Shown in pieces: positions 1-5,194 of a stretch of 6,574 bases of DNA (within the stretch, counting starts at the first letter, position 1; every line of letters begins with the position of its first letter). The notes beneath the pieces were generated by a model, which worked only from the letters and a program-made list of their open reading frames with translations, did no database searches and was not told the origin of the DNA. Origin of the DNA: Pelobacter sp. UBA5610 (GTDB lineage Bacteria > Desulfobacterota > Desulfuromonadia > Desulfuromonadales > Syntrophotaleaceae). The DNA lies in assembly GCA_002424645.1 (NCBI GenBank), contig DIKU01000048.1, positions 1 through 6,574 of the forward strand, given 5' to 3'. The position numbers were made by a program, and so were the translations under genes.

Positions 1-2094
1 GAACACCAAAGTACCCTTGGCTCCCTCCTTGGCGGCATTTCCACTCGCCTTCAGGAACTCGATGCCCTGCGGCAGACGTGGAAGGAAAAGGAAATATTTT
101 GGCGACAATGGCGCGAATCGTTACCGAAAGATCTGCTTAAAACCCAGCGGGCCGCCTTTATAGAAGCTGCAGAGGAAATTGCACACACCCAGCAACGGAT
201 CGTGGCTGCCAGCTCCCCTCTTATCAGCCTGCAGGGGGAAGTGACCCAACTGCAGGAAAAAAGCCTCACGCTTCTGGGCACGGTGGACAATATGCTGCAG
301 ACCATGCAGGGAAAAACCTTCCAGAAGACGGGCAGATCGTTTTCCAGTCCGCGTTTTTATAGCCAATTCGATCGTTCCCTGCTTAATGCGGCGCAAAAGG
401 GCCTTGAGAGCGTGTCGGGCATCGACCGAGAGTTTTTCCGAAAACAGGGCTGGCTGGTAGGACTGCAATTATTGATTGCCATTCTTCTGGCCGGTTTTCT
501 GGTCCACAAAAGCCGCACCGAGCAAAGAGAGACCGAATGGCACTTCATCCTTGTACACCCCATGGCCACCGCCATCTTTGTTGCTACCATTGCCTGCGGG
601 TCCGTCTATTCGGCACCGCCCGCACTTTGGCGCTGGCTGCTGGCTTTCCTGGCGGCCACTTCCTCTGCCGTGCTGGTTTCCGGATTACTGGATGATCCGC
701 GCAAAAAACTCATGATTTATGTGCTGGCGGGGGTTTACGTACTGACCCTCGGACTACAGATCATTGCCCTGCCCCTGATTCTGTACCGACTCTATCTGGC
801 GCTGCTGTCTTTACTGGGGATCCCATTCCTGCTGGTCCTTGCCGCCCGCCATCGCAAAATTCCGGGGCGCAGAAAAGATTACTTCATCCTGACATTGCGC
901 CTGGGTGCGCTGGTGCTGTTCTGCTCCTTCGTCGCGCAGTGGACCGGTTACAGCACCTTATCCTCGCGCCTCTTCGAATCATCCATGAAAACGGTTTTCC
1001 TGGGATTGTTCTCGTGGATGACCCTGCATCTGGGCCGCGGCAGTTTCCAATACCTCGTGAAGTTGCCGATACTGCAGCGCCGCAGGTTTATTATCCAGTT
1101 CGGCAGCGAACTGGAAACACACCTGAGAAAGCTTCTGTTTGTGACCATCCTCGGCTATGTTGCTTTTTATCTTATGGAGGTATGGGGCGTTTTTCCGAGT
1201 GCAGGACAGGCTTGGCGTGCCTTTTTGGATGCCGGGTTCACATTGGGGGATAAAAAGATTTCCATGTACCTGGTGCTGCTTGCCGTGTTTACCCTTTATG
1301 TGTCCATCCAGGGGTCCTGGGTCCTCGGCGCGCTGCTTGAAACCGAATTTTTTCCACCCCGTAGCGTCGACCACGGCGTACGCGATTCCATCCTGAAGCT
1401 GCTGCATTACGCTTTGACCACTGTCGGTTTTTTGCTGGCCATAAGTATGCTCGGTTTTGAGTTGAAAAACTTTTTGGTTCTGGCCGGAGCGTTAGGTATC
1501 GGTATCGGTTTCGGCCTACAGCATATCGTCAACAATTTCGTCAGCGGTCTGCTGCTGTTATTCGAACGCCCGGTCAAGGTTGGCGACATGATCATGATCG
1601 AATCGGAATGGTGCACGGTCAGAAAGATCGGCCTGCGCGCCACAACCGTTGAAACCTTTGACCAGTCCGAAATTATTGTACCCAACTCCGATTTGATTTC
1701 GCAGAAGGTTACCAACTGGACCTTGACCAGCGAGCAGAGCCGGGTGGTTGTCAAGGTCGGGGTCGCCTACGGCACAAACGTGAAACAGGTGTTGGAGATT
1801 TTAACCGAGTGCGCGAACCAACACCCGAAAGTGCTGACCGAGCCGCCCCCATCACCGCTGTTTGTGCAGTTCGGCGATAGCGCCATGAACTTTGAATTAC
1901 GGGCCTGGGTGGAAAAAGCGTCGCACAGGCTGCAGGTCAAAAGCGATCTTTTGACGGCTATCGATGAAATGTTTCACCGGCAAGGCGTGGAAATCCCCTT
2001 CCCGCAACATGATCTGCACCTGCGATCCATCGATGCAAGCGCACTGGAAAACCTCTCCAGCCCAAACCCCGTCAAGGACCAAACGGAGACCTAG
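1..2094 (+). CDS. MscS/MscK-like mechanosensitive ion channel, 5'-truncated by the window edge
   Basis: The frame is open from base 1, so the true start lies outside the window; the first in-frame start-type codon (GTG at 202) falls inside a continuous helical region and is unlikely to be real. The visible part is 697 residues. Residues 1-150 are hydrophilic, Gln/Glu/Leu-rich and probably coiled-coil, as in the periplasmic N-terminal domains of large MscS relatives. About eleven hydrophobic segments follow (roughly 151-168, 186-204, 210-229, 236-255, 257-282, 295-315, 328-345, 376-398, 420-443, 465-485, 490-522). The last is the pore helix, with ALGIGIGFGLQ at 497-507 and then NNFVSG and FERPVKVGD. 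The beta domain has IIVPNSDLI (558-566), and the alpha/beta C-terminus has VGVAYGTN (586-593) and ends near IPFPQ (665-669), all MscS hallmarks. Such channels open under membrane tension to release solutes after hypo-osmotic shock. Eleven spans plus a periplasmic head resemble MscK, YbiO and YjeP rather than the short MscS; the exact subtype is unresolved. Residue 538 is Cys where Gly is usual. It ends in tandem stops, TAG TAA. Confidence 0.95.
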   Translation, partial: EHQSTLGSLLGGISTRLQELDALRQTWKEKEIFWRQWRESLPKDLLKTQRAAFIEAAEEIAHTQQRIVAASSPLISLQGEVTQLQEKSLTLLGTVDNMLQTMQGKTFQKTGRSFSSPRFYSQFDRSLLNAAQKGLESVSGIDREFFRKQGWLVGLQLLIAILLAGFLVHKSRTEQRETEWHFILVHPMATAIFVATIACGSVYSAPPALWRWLLAFLAATSSAVLVSGLLDDPRKKLMIYVLAGVYVLTLGLQIIALPLILYRLYLALLSLLGIPFLLVLAARHRKIPGRRKDYFILTLRLGALVLFCSFVAQWTGYSTLSSRLFESSMKTVFLGLFSWMTLHLGRGSFQYLVKLPILQRRRFIIQFGSELETHLRKLLFVTILGYVAFYLMEVWGVFPSAGQAWRAFLDAGFTLGDKKISMYLVLLAVFTLYVSIQGSWVLGALLETEFFPPRSVDHGVRDSILKLLHYALTTVGFLLAISMLGFELKNFLVLAGALGIGIGFGLQHIVNNFVSGLLLLFERPVKVGDMIMIESEWCTVRKIGLRATTVETFDQSEIIVPNSDLISQKVTNWTLTSEQSRVVVKVGVAYGTNVKQVLEILTECANQHPKVLTEPPPSPLFVQFGDSAMNFELRAWVEKASHRLQVKSDLLTAIDEMFHRQGVEIPFPQHDLHLRSIDASALENLSSPNPVKDQTET

Positions 2095-2219
2095 TAAACC
2101 GTGCGTTTGCACCTGCCCCCTTAAACCTGACTTTTGATCTGTTATCGAGCTTCCCACCACCGCCCCAAACATGATTTCTCATTTTTATTATTTTATAAAT
2201 TTCCAGCTAATACAATTTC

Positions 2220-2249
2220 TTGACATTAACTTTCTCACAACTGTATACA
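2220..2249 (+). promoter_or_regulatory. Probable sigma-70-type promoter of the outer-membrane protein gene
   Basis: A perfect TTGACA (2220-2225) is followed after 18 bases by TATACA (2244-2249), a four-of-six match to TATAAT, with an AT-rich tract immediately upstream. An alternative -10, CATAAT at 2248-2253, matches better but is spaced too far away (22 bases). Transcription would start near 2256, giving a leader of roughly 130 bases before the ATG at 2384. The box sequences are seen directly; promoter activity is inferred. Confidence 0.6.
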
Positions 2250-2257
2250 TAATTGTG
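2236..2257. promoter_or_regulatory. Imperfect dyad overlapping the -10 region (possible operator)
   Basis: CACAA (2236-2240) and TTGTG (2253-2257) form inverted arms separated by 12 bases. Counting the inner positions, 16 of 22 bases are symmetric. The dyad covers the spacer end, the -10 box and the likely transcription start, where a bound dimeric repressor would block RNA polymerase. It does not match the CRP or FNR consensus as I know them, and the regulator is unknown. Confidence 0.3.
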
Positions 2258-2336
2258 CGTTTCCGGGCCCAGTGTGTGTCCATTGAAACAATAGTCCCAT
2301 CCACTGGCAAACATGGAACATTATTACATTGTCGCA

Positions 2337-2352
2337 GGTTTCAGCTGAAACC
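2337..2352. promoter_or_regulatory. Perfect 16-base palindrome in the 5' leader
   Basis: GGTTTCAGCTGAAACC is its own reverse complement. It ends 15 bases before the Shine-Dalgarno of the outer-membrane protein gene. In RNA it could form a six-pair stem with an AGCT tetraloop; in DNA it could bind a symmetric dimer. The palindrome is seen directly; its role is inference. Confidence 0.4.
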
Positions 2353-2367
2353 GATTATTTCATTGAG

Positions 2368-2374
2368 AAGGAGG
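2368..2374 (+). promoter_or_regulatory. Shine-Dalgarno that fixes the outer-membrane protein start
   Basis: AAGGAGG lies nine bases before the ATG at 2384. This near-perfect site, together with the signal peptide that begins at that ATG, decides the start against the longer open frame beginning at 2171. Confidence 0.85.
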
Positions 2375-2383
2375 ATTGGCCCT

Positions 2384-3538
2384 ATGAAAAAGTGTATCGC
2401 ACTCATGTTCGTAATCATGGCTTTGCCCACGATGGTCTGGGCACAGCAACCGAGTAATGAGGAACTGTACCGGATGATCCAGGAGATGGAGCGCAAGTTC
2501 GACGCCGCCATCGACAGAACCAATCAGGCATTGGCAGAAGCGGCCGAAGCCAAGGAAGAGGCGGCAAAAGCCAAAGCAGAGCTGGCGCAACTTCAATCCG
2601 GGCTACACCCTGCTTCAACATCCCTGGTAAAGACCCCGGAAACAACACCCGGTTTCACGGCGTCCGCTGAAGCCCTCTACATACGTCCCTCCCGGAGCAA
2701 TCTCGATTTTGTTATCACGGATCCCGATACCGATAACAACCCGGAAGGCACCGTCGGCGAAATCGAACCCGACTATCAGATGGGGGAACGCATCGGACTG
2801 GGTTACGATTTCGGCTCGGGCACGGAAATCGGTGTACGCTTTACCGGCCTCAAAACCCATGACAGTGACTCCGCCACATCATCAGCCGGCGGAGCATTAT
2901 GGGGGACATGGCTCCATCCCAACGCTTCTATTGATGACAACGATGTTACCTCGGCAACGGCACGCTACGATTTTGAACATTATGCCATCGATTTCGGTGC
3001 ACGGCAGAAGCTCAACATCGGGCAACGACTCGGGCTGCACCTCGATGCCGGCCTGCGCTATGCCAGCATGAACCAGGATATCGGCATCGCATATCTCAAT
3101 GCAAACAACGGCACCCGTGTTGACATCACCAATGAAAACGATTTCTCCGGATGGGGACCACGTATCGGAATGGGCCTTGACTGGCGGGTTGGGCATGGCT
3201 TCAACGTTTTCAGTTCTGTGGCCGGATCCTTGCTGCTGGGTGATTTTGACCTGATGCTCCGCGAAACCGACAACGGCACAGCGGAAAGAGCCGACATAAA
3301 ACAAGGCCTCCATAATCGCCTAATCCCGGTTCTGGAAATGAAGCTCGGCGTCGGTTACGCCCGCCAGCTTAACAACGGTTGGACCATCGGCGCCAATGCA
3401 GGCTATGAATGGCAAAACTGGTTCAACATGGTATCCGCGCAGCGTTTTTCCGACGATGTTGACTCTCAGATCATGTATACAGACACCACCGACATCAGCC
3501 TTGACGGGTTCTTTTTTGAAGGTTTCATCCGCTTTTAG
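2384..3538 (+). CDS. Lpg1974-family pore-forming outer-membrane beta-barrel protein
   Basis: The product is 384 residues. Residues 1-20 are a classical Sec signal peptide (MKK, then a hydrophobic core ending V-W-A before QQ), so export with cleavage after Ala20 is expected. Residues 24-72 are an Ala/Glu/Lys-rich coiled coil, a common N-terminal spacer in this family that may help trimerise or touch the cell wall. Residues 92-384 show alternating polar and hydrophobic strands with Gly and aromatic residues: for example DFGARQKL (203-210), LGLHLDAGLRY (217-227), GWGPRIGMGLDW (257-268), SSVAGSLLLGDF (277-288) and GANAGYEWQNWF (336-347). The last residue is Phe, the signal recognised by the BAM machinery. 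These features match the family named after the Legionella major outer-membrane protein, so a porin-like role is likely, with substrate unknown. Cys4 is not in a lipobox. The gene appears monocistronic, with its own promoter and terminator. Confidence 0.88.
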   Translation: MKKCIALMFVIMALPTMVWAQQPSNEELYRMIQEMERKFDAAIDRTNQALAEAAEAKEEAAKAKAELAQLQSGLHPASTSLVKTPETTPGFTASAEALYIRPSRSNLDFVITDPDTDNNPEGTVGEIEPDYQMGERIGLGYDFGSGTEIGVRFTGLKTHDSDSATSSAGGALWGTWLHPNASIDDNDVTSATARYDFEHYAIDFGARQKLNIGQRLGLHLDAGLRYASMNQDIGIAYLNANNGTRVDITNENDFSGWGPRIGMGLDWRVGHGFNVFSSVAGSLLLGDFDLMLRETDNGTAERADIKQGLHNRLIPVLEMKLGVGYARQLNNGWTIGANAGYEWQNWFNMVSAQRFSDDVDSQIMYTDTTDISLDGFFFEGFIRF

Positions 3539-3592
3539 ATCTAAATATAAAAAGCGGAGTGGAAGCACAACCTAGGCTGCAAAAACCAAACG

Positions 3593-3644
3593 ACTCGGGC
3601 TCGATGGAAAGGGATCTGCCCACCATCGAGCCCGAGTTATTTCT
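3593..3644 (+). terminator. Strong intrinsic terminator after the outer-membrane protein gene
   Basis: A 15-base arm (3593-3607) is perfectly complementary to 3623-3637, with a 15-base loop that contains a further small GGG/CCC pairing (3611-3613 with 3619-3621). The stem is GC-rich, and a T-rich stretch (TATTTCT) follows on the plus strand. The other strand would carry an even better T tract just outside the stem, so the structure could stop transcription in both directions. It lies about 55 bases after the stop codon. The longer open frame of the next gene would have to translate through it, which argues for that gene starting later. Confidence 0.85.
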
Positions 3645-3652
3645 GTATCACG

Positions 3653-3679
3653 ACGTTTTGGTTTTACCTGTTAAAACGT
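3653..3679. promoter_or_regulatory. Inverted repeat upstream of the VOC gene
   Basis: ACGTTTT (3653-3659) and AAAACGT (3673-3679) are perfect inverted arms separated by 13 bases, about 42 bases before the VOC start codon. It may be an operator or part of the promoter region of that gene. No clear -35/-10 pair was found nearby, so the promoter itself remains unplaced. Confidence 0.3.
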
Positions 3680-3720
3680 TTGAAGCATCTCTTTTCTATC
3701 AACTATCGATTGGGGGCAAC

Positions 3721-4119
3721 ATGAAGCTACGCTTTGATATGATCGGGCTGTTCGTGAGCGATCTGAAACAGATGGCGGGCTTTTACCGTGATGTCATCGG
3801 CCTCGACATCGACTGGGACGGTCAGGGTCCGTACGCGGAATTCAGGCATGAGGGTATCCGCTTTGCCATGTTCGAGCGGGCATTGTTACCCGAGCTACTC
3901 GGACTGCAACCATCCTACCCCAGCGGGATCAATGGAACGTTTGAACTGGCAATCAATGTCGGCGCGCCTGAGAATGTCGATACCACCTTCCGGAAACTTG
4001 TCGAATCGGGTGCGACACCGATCTATGCACCGCGTAATGAGCCTTGGAAAATGCGTTCTTCGATGATTGCGGACCCGGAGGGTAATCTGATCGAAATCGG
4101 ATCCGATTTCTGGTCGTGA
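3721..4119 (+). CDS. VOC-superfamily (glyoxalase/bleomycin-resistance fold) protein
   Basis: This is a 132-residue single-domain protein, the usual length for small VOC proteins. The N-terminal beta-alpha module reads IGLFVSDLKQM (8-18), then GFYRDVIGLDI (20-30). The second module contains FELAINVG (74-81), an amphipathic helix (84-96) and the closing motif DPEGNLIE (118-125), typical of the superfamily. Glu125 occupies the usual C-terminal metal-ligand position. The first-strand ligand position, normally His or Gln seven residues before the Asp of V-x-D-L, is Met7, so a standard glyoxalase metal site is probably incomplete. The substrate and reaction are unknown; it may bind a small molecule or drug. 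The frame is open upstream to 3559, but that part crosses the terminator hairpin. The ATG at 3721 follows a weak GGGGG-type ribosome site and starts right at the fold, so I chose it. Its stop is 18 bases from the stop of the opposing TSUP gene. Confidence 0.85.
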   Translation: MKLRFDMIGLFVSDLKQMAGFYRDVIGLDIDWDGQGPYAEFRHEGIRFAMFERALLPELLGLQPSYPSGINGTFELAINVGAPENVDTTFRKLVESGATPIYAPRNEPWKMRSSMIADPEGNLIEIGSDFWS

Positions 4120-4137
4120 CCGGCCACACCGCGGCAG

Positions 4138-4881
4138 TTAAAACAGCCCGTCGTAAAGCAGTTTTGCACCGGACAAAAACAGGGCAACGTAGAGGAATTG
4201 GTAGATATGCTTTTGGGGGGCTCTGTGCAGTACCACATAGCCCAGCTTGACACCGACAGGCGCCAGCGGCATAAGCACCAGGGAGGTTGTGAGGTTCGCG
4301 GCGTCGAGCGCACCGAGGATCGTATAGGGAATGAGCTTGAGATAGTTGACGACTGTGAAGAACACCGCCATGGTTCCCATGAGAACAACCTTGTCGAGGT
4401 TCTGGGGCAACAGATAAATCGTGACGGGCGGTCCCCCCGCATGGATCTGGGTACTGGTGAATCCCGCCAGGGTTCCCCAGAGATAACCGCTTAGCCTACC
4501 GCCTTTTTTATTGCTTTTCGAGGAACCTCTGAACCAGTAATTGAGACAGAAAACAACCGCAATAATTCCTATCATCAGCCTGATGGTGGCAGGGGACAGA
4601 TGCCCCATGAACAAAGAGGCGATGACAATCCCCACAATCCCCGCGGGGACAAGAATCTTAAGGTGGTGAAGATCGTAGCTCTTCCGGAAACGCCATACCG
4701 CGAAAAGATCCATGACACAGAGGATCGGCAGCATAATGGCAGCAGCCTTCACCGGATTGATGACAAGCGCCATGGCCGGCACAACGATGGTACCGATGGC
4801 AGGGCCAAGACCTCCCTTGGACATGCCATACAGCAGAACCGCCGGGATCGCGATCAAATAAAAATACGGATCGGTTATCAT
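4138..4881 (-). CDS. TauE/SafE (TSUP) family membrane exporter
   Basis: The 247-residue product is almost wholly hydrophobic, with about seven or eight membrane segments, the normal size for the family. Two related halves each carry a signature: GMSKGGLGPAIG at 19-30 with VVPAMAL (33-39), and GFTSTQIHAGGPPVTIYLLP at 140-159. The repeated Gly/Pro-rich motif in the two halves is diagnostic of TSUP transporters. A charged cytoplasmic loop (118-129, Ser/Lys/Gly-rich) separates them. Characterised relatives move sulfite, sulfoacetate, taurine-derived or other organosulfur anions across the inner membrane; the substrate here cannot be read from sequence, and no sulfur-metabolism gene lies beside it in this window. 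The start at 4881 has GGAGGG eight bases upstream. That ribosome site can be paired by a short hairpin. The gene is convergent with the VOC gene and separated by 306 bases from the K+ channel gene behind it. Confidence 0.9.
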   Translation of the reverse strand: MITDPYFYLIAIPAVLLYGMSKGGLGPAIGTIVVPAMALVINPVKAAAIMLPILCVMDLFAVWRFRKSYDLHHLKILVPAGIVGIVIASLFMGHLSPATIRLMIGIIAVVFCLNYWFRGSSKSNKKGGRLSGYLWGTLAGFTSTQIHAGGPPVTIYLLPQNLDKVVLMGTMAVFFTVVNYLKLIPYTILGALDAANLTTSLVLMPLAPVGVKLGYVVLHRAPQKHIYQFLYVALFLSGAKLLYDGLF

Positions 4882-4889
4882 CGTCTTTT

Positions 4890-4905
4890 CCCTCCATGCA
4901 GGAGG
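4890..4905 (-). promoter_or_regulatory. Shine-Dalgarno of the TSUP gene, embedded in a small hairpin
   Basis: Read on the minus strand, CCTCC-TGCAT-GGAGG is followed by G and then the start codon. The GGAGGG is the ribosome site of the TSUP gene and is fully complementary to the CCTCC five bases upstream. A five-pair, all-strong stem with a five-base loop could partly mask the site. It is short, so any effect on translation would be modest. Confidence 0.45.
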
Positions 4906-4984
4906 ATTACATCGATAGGGTCGGTAAAACAGCCGTTTGTTCTACCTGCGGTTGTATGTCAGGCAAAGGGAAAAAACAATCCCC

Positions 4985-5002
4985 TGAAATAGCCATATTT
5001 CA
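4985..5002. promoter_or_regulatory. TGAAATA inverted repeat upstream of TSUP (possible operator)
   Basis: TGAAATA (4985-4991) and TATTTCA (4996-5002) are perfect seven-base arms around a four-base spacer, an 18-base dyad of the size bound by many dimeric regulators. It lies roughly 104-121 bases upstream of the TSUP start codon. The AT-rich arms are too weak for a useful RNA hairpin, which favours a DNA-binding role. The regulator is unknown. Confidence 0.3.
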
Positions 5003-5095
5003 TCTTCAACAGGCTCCGGAAGATCACGCTATATCAGCCACTGGCAGGGGGGAGTTTAACGACATGAAAAGTGAACAGGAATGCGGAGTACAAAG

Positions 5096-5110
5096 CTCCC
5101 TCGGGGAGGG
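5096..5110 (-). terminator. Possible terminator hairpin downstream of the K+ channel gene
   Basis: On the minus strand CTCCC-CGA-GGGAG is followed by CTTTGT, about 80 bases past the channel stop. The stem is compact and GC-rich, but the T tract is poor. Another pairing of the same bases (CCCTC with GAGGG) is equally possible. It is an alternative to the hairpin at 5164-5178. Confidence 0.3.
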
Positions 5111-5163
5111 ATATTTCACCTTGAACTTTCAACAGCAAGTACCCTGTTTAAAAGCATAACCGG

Positions 5164-5178
5164 CCGCCTTGCAGGCGG
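5164..5178 (-). terminator. Possible terminator hairpin immediately after the K+ channel gene
   Basis: CCGCC (5164-5168) and GGCGG (5174-5178) form a five-pair all-GC stem with a five-base loop, starting nine bases past the channel stop. On the minus strand the following sequence is CCGGTTATGCTTTT, so the T run is delayed by about ten bases and termination would be inefficient by standard rules. Confidence 0.3.
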
Positions 5179-5185
5179 ATTTACG

Positions 5186-5194
5186 TGTTATAAT
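5186..5194 (+). promoter_or_regulatory. Consensus extended -10 element antisense to the K+ channel 3' end
   Basis: TGT-TATAAT on the plus strand is a perfect extended -10 (TGnTATAAT). No -35 box is found at the standard spacing, but extended -10 promoters can do without one. Transcription would run into the K+ channel gene antisense to it. Part of the match is forced by the channel stop codon (TAA in the opposite direction), so chance is a real possibility. Confidence 0.2.

Larger units (their letters stand above)
2095..2383 (+). other. Intergenic region and 5' leader of the outer-membrane protein gene
   Basis: This gap holds no convincing gene. The reading frame of the downstream protein stays open back to 2171, but that extension (rich in Phe, Ile and Tyr, with no signal-peptide logic) ends in front of a good ribosome site and signal peptide at 2384, so it is treated as untranslated. 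The segment from about 2171 to 2219 is very AT-rich and lies directly upstream of a promoter, like an UP element. Two dyads lie downstream, described separately. The leader from the promoter to the start codon is about 130 bases. I see no strong intrinsic terminator for the upstream channel gene; GTGC-GTTT-GCAC just after its stop is too short to count. Confidence 0.6.
4882..5187. other. Intergenic region between the K+ channel and TSUP genes
   Basis: This stretch of 306 bases has no convincing protein gene. A plus-strand frame from 4896 to 5159 (87 codons) has no ribosome site at its first ATG and an unremarkable composition. A shorter part of it, 5064-5159, does have GGGGGGAG nine bases before its ATG, but matches nothing I recognise. 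The region holds a TGAAATA dyad, two hairpins suitable as ends for the K+ channel transcript, and presumably the TSUP promoter on the minus strand, for which only weak box matches were found. Confidence 0.5.

Noticed and set aside
979..1407. Minus-strand open frames inside the MscS gene (also 1407-1754 and 1897-2172)
   Set aside because: They are shadows of the plus-strand gene, with composition unlike real proteins and no ribosome sites worth noting.
202..2094. GTG at 202 as the start of the MscS-like protein
   Set aside because: The frame is open to base 1 and the upstream 67 codons read as the same kind of Gln/Glu/Leu-rich helix; the gene clearly continues beyond the left edge.
2099..2112. 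GTGC-GTTT-GCAC as a terminator after the MscS gene
   Set aside because: The stem is only four pairs, with no T tract after it.
2171..2383. N-terminal extension of the outer-membrane protein from an ATG at 2171
   Set aside because: The promoter, palindrome and Shine-Dalgarno lie within it, and the signal peptide begins at 2384; an extra 71 residues before a signal peptide is implausible.
2897..3313. Minus-strand open frame of 138 codons inside the outer-membrane protein gene
   Set aside because: It is antisense to a clearly coding beta-barrel sequence, and no domain is recognised.
3559..3720. N-terminal extension of the VOC protein from a GTG at 3559
   Set aside because: It would be translated through the strong terminator hairpin, and the VOC fold begins exactly at the ATG at 3721.
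4896..5159. 87-codon plus-strand frame with a C-S-T-C-G-C cluster
   Set aside because: There is no ribosome site at its ATG, which lies within the TSUP leader hairpin, and no recognisable domain; only its distal 31 codons have a possible start, listed as a weak finding.
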